Of a stretch of DNA of 64,000 bases, positions 46,535-59,175 are shown in pieces. This DNA is from Chaenocephalus aceratus (lineage: Eukaryota > Chordata > Actinopteri > Perciformes > Channichthyidae). The stretch covers positions 36,956,666 through 37,020,665 of the forward strand of contig CM043797.1 in the NCBI GenBank assembly GCA_023974075.1, read 5' to 3'. Under the pieces are notes generated by a model that ran no database searches, was not told the origin of the DNA, and saw nothing but the letters and a program-made list of their open reading frames with translations. Both the position numbers and the translations under genes were made by a program. The number at the start of each line of letters is the position of its first letter. Positions within the stretch are counted from its first letter, which is position 1.

Positions 46535-47850
46535 TTCCGACTGGAAAACTTGGTGGGACTTTTCGGAAACAGTTCTAAATTGGTTTGAATCCTACCTAAA
46601 GGACAGAAACAACTTTGTTTGTATAGGTAAATACACATCTGAGTTGACAAATATGACATGTGGGGGTTCCTCAAGGCTCCATCTTGGGGCCTCTTCTCTT
46701 TAACATCTAAATGCTACCACTGGCTCAGATAATGAAAAACAACAAAATAAGTTACCATAGCTATGCAGATGACACACAAATGTACGTAACAATTTCACCA
46801 GGAGACTATGCTCCAATTCAAACACTGAGTAAGTGCATTGAACAAATCAATGACTGAATGTGGTCAGAACTTTCTCCAATTAAACAAAGATAAAACTGAG
46901 GTAATGGTTTTTGGAGCCAAGTCAGAACGTATAAAAGTTAGCGCTGAGCTTCAGTCTGCAATGTTCAAAACAACAGATAAAGCCAGAAATCTAGGTGTAG
47001 TCATGGACTCTGACCTGAGTTTCAACAGTCGCATTAAAACAGTTACTAAATCAGCCTACTATCACCTAAAGAATATATCTAGGATTAAAAGACTAATGTC
47101 ACAGCAGGATTTGGAGAAACTTGTCCATGCTTTTATCTTCAGTAGACTGGACTACTGCAATGGTGTCTTCACAGGTCTCACTAAAAAATCTATTAGGAAG
47201 CTGCAGCTGATTCAGAACGCCGCTGCTCGAGTCCTCACTAACACTAAGAAAGTGGATCACATCACTCCTGTTCTGAAGTCTTTACACTGGCTTCCTGTGT
47301 GTCAAAGAATAGATTTCAAAATACTGCTGATGGTTTATAAAGCACTGAATGGTTTAGGCCCAAAATACATTTCTGACCTCCTGCTAAATGATGAACCATC
47401 GAGATCTCTCAGGTCTTCAGGGACTGGTCAGCTTTCTGTCCCCAGAGTCAGAACTAAACATGGTAAAGGAGCGTTCAGTTATTATGCTCCAAATATCTGG
47501 AACAAACTCCCAGAAACCTGCAGGTCCGCTGCAACTCTGACTACTTTTAAATCCAGGCTGAAGACTTTTCTTTTTGTCGCTGCTTTTAATTGAACTATTC
47601 ATATCTTAGACTGCACTGTAACTTTTATCCATGTATTTTTTTATTTTAATGTTTAATTTAACTATTCACATCTTAAACTGCACTGTAACTTTTATCCATG
47701 TATTTTTTGTTTTAATGTTTATTTTATTAGCTTTTTCTTTTTAATGACTGATTTTAAATGCCATTTTCTTAATGTCTTTCGTTTTTGTAAAGCACTTTGA
47801 ATTTCCTTGTGTTGAAAAGTGCTATATAAATAAACTTGCCTTGCCTTCCA
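46535..47850 (+). mobile_element. L2-type LINE, 5'-truncated
   Basis: It starts inside the reverse-transcriptase region and runs to the characteristic L2 end: TTGTAAAGCACTTTGAATTT, then GTGCTATATAAATAAACTTG and a (CCTTG)n tail. It is nested in the hAT element. A 60-bp stretch of the 3' UTR is duplicated (47581-47640 and 47641-47720). Confidence 0.9.
46540..47593 (+). pseudogene. L2 ORF2, late reverse transcriptase and C-terminal domain
   Basis: The early part reads TVLNWFESYLKDRNNFVCIG, and after a frameshift SYADDTQMYVT (catalytic motif, near 46760). From 46838 a clean 251-residue frame continues: NFLQLNKDKTEVMVFGAKS, ARNLGVVMDSDLSFNSRI, FIFSRLDYCNGVFTGL, LQLIQNAAARVLTNTKK, LKSLHWLPVCQRIDFKIL and a C-terminal WNKLPETCRSA...FKSRLKTFLF. 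The apparent ATG at 46838 is not a natural start. This is the best preserved coding piece of an L2 in the window, implying relatively recent insertion. Confidence 0.9.
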
Positions 47851-47964
47851 ATGTTTTAGGTCAGTACAAAAATAAAAAACACAGTTTGAAAGGGGAGTGT
47901 TTAGTCAAAAATGCATAAATAAAAAGAAAGAATGCTAACTAGGTAAGATAAAGATAGGAGAGAG

Positions 47965-48438
47965 TGACACGAAGGACTCACAAAGACTCAGATGCACGAT
48001 TCTTTCTTGATTTAAAAAAATACCTTTTAATATACAAAAAGGTTTTAGGATTAACTAGGACACTCAAAAGTTTGCTAGGTTCAACTAATAATACGAAAAG
48101 ACTTTACAAAGAAAAAGGTTTCTAGGATCTACTAGGATACTCAATAGCTCACTAGTTTCGACTAGTATGCTCAATGTTTACACGAGGGAGTACAGACATG
48201 GACTTGGTATAGAGACAAGACGAACCGACAAAAGACAACAGGAGAACAGGGCTACATGCACAACAGTTAATGAGGCACAGGTGCAAACAATCCAGAACAG
48301 GAGATCACAATCAAGCTGGCAAGTGACACACCACCACAGGAAGTGATGACACCTGAAACGAGAGGACAGAGCCAACATCAAAAATAAACTGCAAGGCCAC
48401 CAGAATAAACACAAAACAATAAGCTCACAGACCTTACA
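47965..48438 (-). mobile_element. Solo LTR, 474 bp, related to the LTR at 411-952
   Basis: On the plus strand the ends are TGACACGAAG and GACCTTACA. GAGAG flanks both sides (47960-47964, 48439-48443), a 5-bp target duplication. In reverse complement it shares the order TTTCAGGTxxC...ACTTCCTG, GATTGTTTGCACCTGT and GGTTCGTCTTGT with the first LTR. No internal region is left. It sits within the hAT element. Confidence 0.85.
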
Positions 48439-48539
48439 GAGAGGAGTTTATCAATGATTTGTTATTGGTTGTTGTGAGCATATTCTAATGGTTTTTGGAG
48501 TATTGAAATATATACAGTTTCTGTTTCATATGAGTGTTG

Positions 48540-48660
48540 AGAACTGTATCTATAAATCTCTTAATGTTGCCCTCAAAGTGCACCAGATTGATGCATTCAA
48601 CTTCAATTTAAAGAAAAAAAAAAAAAAAATCCTCCCGGGGGTGCATGCCCCCGGACCCCC
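48540..48660 (-). repeat. hAT internal segment shared with 35830-35945
   Basis: On the minus strand, GGTCCGGGGGCATGCACCCC, a poly-T run and GGTGCACTTTGAGGGCAACA match the left part of the other hAT-derived element. Confidence 0.85.
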
Positions 48661-48898
48661 TTAGAGGATTTGAGATCATCACAAATAAAACAGGTTCACA
48701 TGGATAGGATACTAGATAAGTGTGCACACTCATTATATACACTACACGTTTTTTCTTGGATTTGTTAACACTATAGTCCCTAATATATTGTAGAAAGGCA
48801 GGACATGGAATTAAATTGAGAAAATGTTTCATTGCGGAGGACCCCCTGTTTTGTGTCCCCCCCACTTCTCAAACCAAAGTTACACCCTTGGTCAGAAC

Positions 48899-51800
48899 AA
48901 CTACTACATTTTAAACAATCACTACAAATGCATGACGGCCAAGGCCATAACCAACCAGTCAACAGCCTTACAATTTTAGAGGTGTCTCAGTGTGATATTT
49001 TCCAAAAAGAAGGAAATGATAATCACGATATCAAGTAAAAAGATTCTGTGTTTTTTCATCTCCACAACTGGGAATACGTGTCGTTGCAAGGAATCCAATT
49101 TGAAGATATGTTGCACAGGTTTATTGTTCGATCACAAGTGATTGACATGGTTTTGTTAATGGGTGGTCTGACCACCAGTAAACACACACACACATACCAA
49201 AGCGTCGATTAACCATGTTTGTCAAGAGTGGAGCAATCGATCAATTACTGAGTAGCGCTTCCCCCTTTAGGTCCACTTCACCCACAGGGTCATTTGATAC
49301 AATAATAACTTTTTTACACTGATAAGCTCCATGTTTTCACAGAAAAGTCAATATACACAGCTTAATGAGCACACAAACATGTATATGTACATCCAATCCA
49401 ACAGTTAGTCACATAAACATGCCATTGAAGGTTTTCTGGTGATAATTGGACTTCTGGGAAGGCTGTGGGTGTACAAATCAATCAGCGCTACAGACGTCAG
49501 AGTTGAGGTAACTCTTTTTTTATTTTCCTTTTGTTGATTGAAAGAGGTCAAATGGGTCAGAAAGACACGTACATTGGTTCTCCTTTGCACTAGTCTGCAG
49601 CTACATGTGTGTCCTTGTTTTTCATGAAGGTATATGCTTTCACGGACATAAACAGTGGCTATGAGCTCTGTAAATTGGAACCTCCAGCCTGGCGGTAGCT
49701 TGCCTGTCACACATAACCAGCATCACAACACACAGGGCTAACCGGTTCTTTTAAACAACAATAGTTCTCATAATCTAACTAGGTGCTTGTCATATTTCCT
49801 GGCAGCTGCTGCTCATCCAGTCCCAAGCTGATGACAGCATTGACGGGGGCAGAAAATGGACAGAAGGCGTCAGCATTAGCTTAAATCCTGTTTCAAATGG
49901 TTTGGCAGCATATTATAGGAATGTGTGTGAAGGTGGTGTCTGTTATCCTCGGAGGCTGAAGCTATTGAGGCCAGTGGTTGTCTAAAAGATCTCTGTTCCA
50001 TGATACCATTAATAGAGAGTCATGACTTTTGGCCCTCTCCATATGGTGAACCCACCTTCAGTACAGAGTCCACGCGTTAGGATGGACTGGCATTTAAACA
50101 AAAGGATGGGCTGGATTTTGTAATAATAATGATCAGAATCATACCATGGACTCATCCCTTTCCTTTCACCAATTTCCCTTTCTTCCTAATCCTAACCCAC
50201 ATCCCTTAATCCATTCAACTTCTGTTCCCGTCTCCCTTTATCTCTTCCTACTCAATCTGGTTCATACCTCTCCCACGTTGCTAACCTTAACCGTAGGTAA
50301 TGTCTGGTGCCTGTTATCCACTTGGACAGAAACATGCACCACACACAGAACACACAATGGTTGTCCCTCCGACCTTCCTTTGGTACCTCCTCCCATACCA
50401 GCCTCCCAGAAAACATCCTTCTTCTGACCAAATCTCTTCTTTACATCCATTCATTTGTCATCAAAATGCTATACTCCTGAATTTCCATTTCAATCTTCAA
50501 AAAAACATATTGTTGTGGAATGGTCCTTGCTAATGATCAGTGCCTTTGTTGTAATGGTATCGTCATGCTATATCTAAAAATAAGATGATGTAATTTGGCC
50601 TCAAGCCTTTCACAGAAAGTCCTCAATATGTGTGAATGTATATATGTATTCATATCCAAAGCACACCTTGAACAAACTCGTTTTTGAGTCCCAGAAGCGC
50701 TCAAACATTTTGAAGGCTATAGTTTGCATTTTTCCACAAAACTTATTGCGGAGTTATTTTTGCGTTATGGCATCTCTTTAAATTCTGTGTTTTTTCCACA
50801 AGCAGCAACCTCTGAAAAGTAAAGCCAATGAGGAAGTATCTAAAACTCTGTTTTTATAGTTCAATCCGGAGAGACGTGATGTATGAAATACATGTGTATT
50901 ACCCGGACACATGATATGAAGGAATCGGGATTGACGGATTACAACAAGTGAATGAAATGATGTTTGGCGATTAGGCCCCGGTTTGCAGGATGATCAGTCA
51001 GGAGGGGAAAACGGCTCCGATGAGCCCCCCGGGGTCTAGACACCGGGGGGTTATAAGTAGTTTGGTCCGGTCTGAAGGGAGAAGGTTTTAGCTTGGCCCT
51101 GTATTAGGAGACAGGAGGCGAAGGGGTGCGCGTTGACACCTGAAATGACAACTGACGGAGAGGGAAGAGCAGATTTAAAGGGGTTAGCGGGTGCGATGAT
51201 TGGCTAGCCGGGGAGTAACGCCCCTGATCACTTAATGAGAGAGGAGAGAGTATTGAAATGACGTGTAACACCAGAGGATATTGGTCTTCCTGATTGAACT
51301 TGCGCTGAGCTACATAAGTCTACGAGAAGAATACCCATCTTCTCACTTTATTCAACACCTCAGTAAACATTTTCCTGACAAGTGTATGGTCTCAATCACT
51401 AGTTACAGGTCTTCTTCAATACAGCATGATGTGCATTCAGATACTGCATCTAATATGCTTCAGGGTTTGTTTACCTCATTATCAATTGGTTGCCACCATC
51501 TATCTGACTGTTCTACTAATGATAAGACTATTCATTTTTTTACTATGTTCTCAGTTAATGAAAGTTAGCTAACGATTGTTCCTCTTGTGTCACTTCTGGT
51601 TGCAAGAAAACGAGATTGCCTCAGACAAAACGCAACGCTTTCACAGGGTCGACATTCATTTCATATTCACATGCTATGGTGTTTGCCACCTCTCTTGATC
51701 TTAGGTTGTTTTGGACTGTAACGTATCTCCTTTGAGGCAGATGCTGGGCTCCTTGTTAGAGATGATACAGCCTTGGCCTCATGTTAACCCCAAGTTTAAT

Positions 51801-52453
51801 CGTCTTCAGCGTCAAAGTCTGGTCAATTACTGGCTGCTGAATTGTTGAACTCGCTTTGAAGATGTATTGCTGTGTCTCCAAACTCTCCGTTTTTATCTGA
51901 CCATTTTGAAAATGTATATCTCACAAACACAGTATACACACAAAGACACAGAGACTTGCTCTGATGAGCGAACTGGGAACACAAGGAAGTGGAACAGATC
52001 CGGAGGGTGCAAAGTTCCCTATCTCCGACAAACAACAACAACACAGACCCTGAGAAAACAGAACAAGAAGCATTGACATGAAAATAGCACTTCAATACAA
52101 ATAGGGTCGTTTTCTTCTGTTTCGCCACAGTTGACTGAGAGCTTGAGGGTCTCGGCAGTGAGAAGTAACAATAGATAAAGCACAGCACTTAATTGAGAGG
52201 AAGAAAAATGCATCCTCTTTTAGCATCCTTCTGTTTCTCTTTCTGCATCTCTCTGTCTTTTGTTATCGCTTTCACTTGTGTGGGTGTGCGTGCAGACACA
52301 GACTCTATATCATGCTCATTCTCTGCCGTGTGTCTTCCTCCGCCTCTGCGGCCATTTTTCTCTCTGCCAGTCCTGAACTCCAAGGAGAGGCACTTTCACG
52401 ACCAATAATTCCCCTAAAGCATAACACATCTTTTTATTATTCTTCTCTCACTA
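48899..52453. other. No gene seen (3.5 kb)
   Basis: Spacer with short ORFs only. A palindrome at 51027-51052 (CCCCCCGG...CCGGGGGG around GTCTAGAC) stands out. Confidence 0.45.
51027..51052. repeat. 26-bp near-perfect palindrome
   Basis: Arms CCCCCCGG and CCGGGGGG enclose GTCTAGAC, itself a palindrome. It could form a very stable hairpin. Confidence 0.85.
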
Positions 52454-52722
52454 CGCAAGGCAAGGGAAGTTTATTCAGATAGCAGAGTTCAACACAAAGT
52501 GCACATTCAAAGTGCTTTACAAGCCAAGAGACCCAAATAAAAACAAAACATGCTAAATTAAAATGCGAAAGATATAAAATACAAGGATACAAAATACAGT
52601 GCAGCGTAAGATATGAAGTTATTTGATTTCATTGAAAGCAGCGGCAAAAATAAAAAGTCTTCACACTGGATTTAAAAGAAGTGAACGTTGCAGCAGTTTG
52701 TTCCAGATATGAGACCTGCTCT
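52454..52722 (-). mobile_element. L2-type LINE 3'-end fragment
   Basis: On the minus strand it ends TTGTAAAGCACTTTGAATGT, CACTTTGTGTTGAACTC and a CCTTGCCTTG tail, as the L2 at 46535-47850 does. The upstream part corresponds to TTTAAATCC...GAAGACTTTT, the last codons of ORF2. Confidence 0.75.
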
Positions 52723-52913
52723 ATTAAAATCTGTCACATCCACGTTGAAACATCATTTGAGTTACATACAATGTTGGAAAGAGGAGATGCTTAGCTTTCC
52801 AATGATATGTGTTGTTTATGCTTTCCAAATATTCTGCAAATATGTCACATAAAGTATAATGACTGTCTTCAAGACCGGTAATGAGAAAAGGGCCTTCAAC
52901 GTATGCAGACAAG

Positions 52914-52914
<1 letters not shown>

Positions 52915-52967
<53 letters not shown>

Positions 52968-52987
52968 GCGTGTGTGTGTGTGTGTGT

Positions 52988-53022
<35 letters not shown>
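52915..53022. repeat. (TG)n microsatellite
   Basis: TG tract with GCGTGCG and GGTG interruptions. Confidence 0.95.
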
Positions 53023-53029
53023 CCTAGCA

Positions 53030-53280
53030 TTACTATACTTGTGGGGACCTACATCTGTTTACACAGTCACGTGTGGGGACTCGCCTCCCTTATGGGGACA
53101 AATTGGAGGTCCCCATGAGGGGAATCATTAATTTTAGGGTGAAGACTTAGGTTAAGGTTAAGGGTAAGGTTAAGGGTAAGGGATAGGGTTAGGGTTAGGC
53201 ATGTGTTGGTCATGGTTAAGGTTAGGATAAGTCTCCAGGAAATGCATGTAAGTCAATGTAATGTCCCCTGAAGTGATGTA
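53030..53280 (+). repeat. Telomere-like block in a GTGGGGACC repeat
   Basis: Between two long TG tracts lies ACTTGTGGGGACCTACATC, GAGGTCCCCATGAG, then degenerate TTAGGG-like units (GGTTAAGGTTAAGGGTAAGG, AGGGTTAGGGTTAGGC) at about 53148-53235, and AGTCAATGTAATGTCCCC. Interstitial TTAGGG-like blocks with GGGGAC flanks recur in fish genomes as a dispersed repeat. It is not a chromosome end. Confidence 0.7.
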
Positions 53281-53285
53281 TACAT

Positions 53286-54321
<1,036 letters not shown>

Positions 54322-54627
54322 TCCTGATTCCATTAGTGCTCTTGGACCCCAGTCATTGTCCCGACGCTGTCCTCTGAGGCAGCAGCCAAAACCACTGGAG
54401 GAGAGCCGCCGCCGCAAAACACGTCTCAGACAGATTGTTAATCAGGTGGCGCTGCATGATATTCTGTAGCCGGTTACATCCTGCTCCCTCTGCGAGTAAT
54501 CACCTAACAGTGTTGTGCTGATGATGTTACGCTGGGTCAGATGGAAGGAGGGCTGTTTGTCTATGTAAAACAGACAGAGAGAGTACAAAGTAAAGCAGAA
54601 GAAGGAGTAGGTTTTCACAAGCTTTAA

Positions 54628-55105
54628 AGGGGCCCTATTATGCAAATGTCCACATTCATATTAGTATGTAGTGTCTCTACTGGGACATGTCTCCAAGCTT
54701 TAATGTTCAAAAAGCTTGTTATTGTTCTCATACTGCCTGTGCTGCAGCACCTCTTTTCACCCTCTGTCTAAAACCAGAGCCCAGTCTGCTCTGATTGGTT
54801 AGCTGCCCGGCTCTGTTGTGATTGGTCAACCACTTACACATGTCCCTCCCCTCATCTTATCATGTACAATGTGTTCAAGCGCTAGCCAATGGAAGTTCAA
54901 GTGTTACATAGTGATGTCACCATGTTGCGTAAGTAAACAAAGGAGTCCAATGGAGGGGTTTCAGGCAGGGTGGGGAGTGTGTGGGAGAGAAACCCCCTCT
55001 GGAGGGAACGCAGGGATTTTCCCCTTTGCAGACCATTTACATGCACACACATCGTCATGACACACTACAGGAAGGGGGAAGCCCTAAAAAGCATAATAGG
55101 GTCTC
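54628..55105 (+). mobile_element. Miniature TTAA-type element, family A, most complete copy
   Basis: TTAA (54624-54627) precedes AGGGGCCCTATTATGC, and the right end in reverse complement is AGACCCTATTATGC. The copy holds all family A blocks in plus orientation, with three CCAAT/ATTGG boxes near 54796-54890. The right TTAA is missing. It serves as the reference for the other five copies. Confidence 0.85.
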
Positions 55106-55192
55106 ACTCTGTATTAAGTGTTATTACGCCACTGAGTCGTGATGCCTTTACTCAGATACTTGTCTCTTACACACCCACTGACAAGCAAATAC

Positions 55193-55195
<3 letters not shown>

Positions 55196-55228
<33 letters not shown>
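55196..55228. repeat. (CA)n microsatellite
   Basis: Short CA tract. Confidence 0.9.
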
Positions 55229-55231
<3 letters not shown>

Positions 55232-55427
55232 CATATTGACATGCTCCAATGCTTTTGGTGCATCAGGGCTTGAGAGACGAGGCGGCAGCAATTAACACCT
55301 CACTGACATTTGCTGCTCCAGCTGGGGTGGGGGGAGTAAGGGAAATGGGAGGATGATAAATGAATGCAATCCATCCAGGATCCACACAACACATTCACTT
55401 CTTCTGTGTATTTATCTTCGTTTTCCT

Positions 55428-55531
<104 letters not shown>

Positions 55532-55639
55532 TAATTTCTTTCTGAGCTCAAAATGACCTTTCATGTTTTGTCTGTGTTACAAAAATACAATACTTAGCAC
55601 AAGTGATTTAAAGTTCACGTATTGAGGGCAGAAAATACA

Positions 55640-55800
55640 GTTACTCTCTTTCTCCGTCTCTCTCTAGCTAGAGTTCTGATTTTAAATTGGAGGTTTAGAC
55701 ACTTCCAACGTTGGTGCTATGAAGACCTGTTGTGTTCTGTTGGTGAGGATGAATTGCATTTTGTGATTTTTTTATTGGGGGTAAATAATTTTTTCAAATA
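55640..55800 (+). pseudogene. Possible LINE ORF2 C-terminal relic
   Basis: One frame reads LNWRFRHFQRWCYED then LLCSVGEDELHFVIF. A cysteine followed by EDExHF is a pattern seen near the end of some non-LTR ORF2 proteins. The match is short and lacks other support. Confidence 0.25.
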
Positions 55801-55859
55801 CATTTTTTCTTGCCTCTCAAGTCTGCAAAAATATGTAAATGTGGTGTTTTTTTAAAAGG

Positions 55860-57483
55860 TAAAAAAAAAATCCTATGACTCACACATACACACACACGAA
55901 GATGTGCATTGTTCTGTGAAGTGTAGTCAATGAAGTCATCTTCATGACAATTGTCACTATGACTTTAGGACCGTCAATATGGTGTCTGTGTGTGGGCAAA
56001 CAAAGAGGCCAAACCATGCTGCCCAGGCATCTGCTGTGTCCCGTAAATAACACATGAGACTCACTTCAACCATACGCCATCGCACATTTGTTTCTATTCC
56101 ACAGAGAGCAGCTCAGCAGTGTCCGAGTCTCATGGCATGTCTTTTTGTCGTATGATGTCCACAAATGTAAATTAGCCCTTAAGTTGCCTTCATACGAGGT
56201 TGGGTGCAAAACCTTGCCGTGAAAACAGCTAGTTAAGTTTGTTTGTTTGGTTACTTCCTCTGCTAGCTTGCACTGCTACATACAGCTGTTATCTGATTGG
56301 TTGTGTGTCGAAAGGTCAGTGGCAATTAGGGACAAAGTTAAAATAATTTGAATTTGAGCGTAGCACTCAACAATTTTGAGTTGTGTGTGATGGCAAGGGC
56401 ACGACGACTTAGATAACGGCAAAATCAGCGCAAAGCAATTTTACCACTCATCTTGTCAGGGCAGATTTACGGTTAAAACAATAACAAATTAGAGAAAAAA
56501 CTGAAAAATAATACAGCTTCTGAAGGACAAGAGAATGTGAACAGACTTGGACGGTTACAGAAAACCTCAATCGTTGCTGCTGTTATTTTAAGAATGCGAG
56601 CAGTGGAACAGACTATCTTTTTCTGAGCCAACGCAATACAATAATCCTGCTCACCCTGTCGATGTTCTCTTCTCATTAATGACCGCCGAGCTGCACATTA
56701 TCCCTAACTTCTAATTACCTTTTGTTTCATGTATTGTGGTGTCCCATTTCACATAACTCCATTATACTTGATGTGCTTTCTTATCAAACTGTTTGTGATT
56801 AAAATCAATACATTTGATAGAGTTTGATGGTGAAGCGACAGAGGCAGAAAGTGTGGACTTGTTGTTGCAGACCATTTTTAAAGCCGTACTCAAAGGAGTT
56901 GCTTTGGACTAATGGAACGGTGCTTATTCTTGCTTAGAGAGAGCGGGAGATTAAATGTAAGGATGACAGACACAGAGAAGGGACGACATGTGGGGATGCG
57001 AAGAGAGCAATCCTGACAGACCATGAGGGCGAAAGAGACGGGAAAAGGAAATGATGGTGGAATACTCGTCCACTTCACATCTTACTGTGTCACCTCTATT
57101 CAGTGTCACGGCCTTCTCCCCCTGACGAGATGCTAATGCACATTTCAGCAGATAGACATTTCCTCTCCAACATCCCCGGCACCCACTCTCTGTCATTTCC
57201 ATCTCTCTGTCACCACGTCCTCCATCTCTTTCTTCCCTCCTTCTTCAGCTGTTTCCAACACACCCGCTCTAATCTAATGCCATCACTCTGTCACTCAACG
57301 TCCCTCCGACGTCCCGCTTTCTTCTCTCAGCTCGTCTGTCTTCGGAGATGCTTCAGTGTAACCGCGTCTCAGTGCAGCACAGGTTGTGCTTTTATCAAGT
57401 ATCTGGTATTAAATAACACGCAGTTATAAGGACGTTGAGAAAGCATATCAGGGTCGGAGTTATTATACTATAATGTATCTCTT
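55860..57483. other. No gene seen (1.6 kb)
   Basis: Spacer with short ORFs only; pyrimidine-rich near 57170-57260. Confidence 0.5.
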
Positions 57484-57536
57484 TAAAGGTCACCTATTAT
57501 GCAAAATGTACTTTTCATGTCTTTTATACTTACATA
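57484..57536 (+). mobile_element. Left terminus of a TTAA element abutting an L2
   Basis: TTTAAAGGTCACCTATTATG then CAAAATGTACTTTTCATG is the left end of the type seen at 34013-34070. It stops where L2 coding sequence begins. No right end is visible. Confidence 0.55.
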
Positions 57537-58685
57537 TGGACTGGACTACTGCAACAGCATCCTGTATGGCTCATCATCCACAATTCTAAATAAACTACAA
57601 TACATCCAGAACTGCGCTGCCCGCCTCCTCACCCACACCCGCTCCAGAGACCACATCACCCCCGTCCTTCAAAACCTGCACTGACTCCCCGTCCGTCAAC
57701 GAATACACTTCAAAATCCTTCTGCTAACACACAAAGTTCTCAATAACCAGGCCCCCCCCCATCACCGACCTGATCCACCACTACACCCCCCTCCTCACCG
57801 ACCTGATCCACCACCACACCCCCCCCTCCTCACCGACCTGATCCACCACCACACCCCCCACCTCACCGACCTGATCCACCACCACACCCCCCACCTCACC
57901 GACCTGATCCACCACCACACACCCCACCTCACCGACCTGATCCACCACCACACACCCCCCTCACCGACCTGATCCACCACTACACCCCCCTCCTCACCGA
58001 CCCGATCCACCACCACACCCCCCCTCCTCACCGACCTGATCCACCACCACACCCCCCTCCTCACCGACCCGATCCACCACCACACCCCCCCTCCTCACCG
58101 ACCTGATCCACCACCACACCCCCCTCCTCACCGACCTGATCCACCACAACCACTCCCCTCCTCACCGACCTGATCCACCACCACACCCCCCTCCTCACCG
58201 ACCTGATCCACCACCACACCCCCCCTCCTCACCGACCTGATCCACCACCACACCCCCCTCCTCACCGACCTGATCCACCACCACACCCCCCTCCTCACCG
58301 ACCTGATCCACCACCACACCCCCTCCCACAGCCTTCGTTCATCAGAAGCGAACCTCCTCTCTATCCCCCACACGAACCAAGCTCCGAACCTGGGGGGACA
58401 GAGCCTTCTCCATCGCCGCCCCCACCCTCTGGAACTCCCTTCCACAACACATCAGAGACTGCACCGACCCCCCCACTTTCAAAACACTGACCAAATCACA
58501 CCTCTTCAGACTGGCTTTTAATTTGTGAATTATGCTGTGTTGCTGTTTTAATATTTATTGAATTTTTATTTCTATTCTTTATTCTATTTTATCATGTTTT
58601 ATCAAACCACTGTAAAGCGGCTTTGAGCACCTGGAAAAGTGCTTTGAAATAACATGTATTATTATTATTACAGATGTGTAAAGAC
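57537..58685 (+). mobile_element. L2-type LINE 3' part carrying a minisatellite
   Basis: Coding relics flank a tandem array: LDYCNSILYGSSSTILNKLQ, YIQNCAARLLTHTRSRDHIT and ILLLTHKVLNNQ before it, and SLRSSEANLLSIP with a worn C-terminus after it. The 3' UTR ends TGTAAAGCGGCTTTGAGCAC, AAAAGTGCTTTGAAATAA and an (ATT)n tail. Stops occur in the coding relic (for example after NLH near 57684). Confidence 0.85.
57762..58325 (+). repeat. 33-bp minisatellite, 17 units, inside L2 coding sequence
   Basis: The unit ACCGACCTGATCCACCACCA plus CACCCCCCTCCTC recurs with GACC at 57767, 57800, 57835, 57868 and onward to 58300. Most spacings are 33 or 34 bp; the range is 32-35. In the first unit the L2 frame reads ITDLIHHYTPL, so one unit equals 11 codons of the ancestral protein. 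Indels in C runs break the frame between units. Confidence 0.95.
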
Positions 58686-59027
58686 ATTCTGAAAGTTTCG
58701 GGAAAAAAGATTTGCTCACTTTTTGTCCTGATCCATTTATATAGAAACCAAGGTAGGTGATCACGGTCAACAGTGGTATATCAAAACGTAACTTTGATTA
58801 AAATCAAAATATATTGACGTGTGCTGATGATAGAAAATGTGAATAGTATTTTGAGATTAGACCCCATTGGGCTTTCATATATCTTAAGGGCAAGGTGCAG
58901 CTGTAAGTAGTAACCCCCCCTCCCCAAAGGGTCTAGATACTGAAGGTGATGTTGATGGGATGAAGAGGATCCTGAAGATCTGGAATTGATGAGGAATGGG
59001 CTTCTGATAAGTTTAGATTCTGGATTT
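58686..59027. other. No gene seen
   Basis: AT-rich spacer. Confidence 0.5.
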
Positions 59028-59175
59028 CATTTCATTTCATTTCAAACCTTTATTTATTCAGATTGGTCCCTTGAGATCATAGATCTCTTTTTCAAGGGAG
59101 ACCTGCAGCATATAGGTTCCACATGAAACATAAAACAATAAAGGACATTATACATTATATTTACAGGATACATAG

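Larger units (their letters stand above)
45963..48890. mobile_element. hAT element, 2.9 kb, with perfect 8-bp target duplication
   Basis: GTCAGAAC occurs on both sides (45955-45962 and 48891-48898). The ends are CATGGGCGTAATTTCCAC and, in reverse complement, CAAGGGTGTAACTTTGG, followed on both sides by GGGGGGACA/TGTCCCCCCC runs. An L2 and a solo LTR lie inside. Without these the element is about 1 kb and encodes no transposase, so it is non-autonomous. Confidence 0.9.

Noticed and set aside
46838..47593. Intact host gene of 251 residues
   Set aside because: It is the C-terminal part of an L2 reverse transcriptase; the ATG is internal and the upstream RT motif lies in another frame.
53148..53235. 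Chromosome end (telomere)
   Set aside because: The units are degenerate, short and embedded between ordinary sequences on both sides.
57795..58445. Minus-strand Gly/Trp/Arg/Val-rich repeat proteins
   Set aside because: Antisense readings of the L2 minisatellite; the sense strand explains the sequence as L2 codons.
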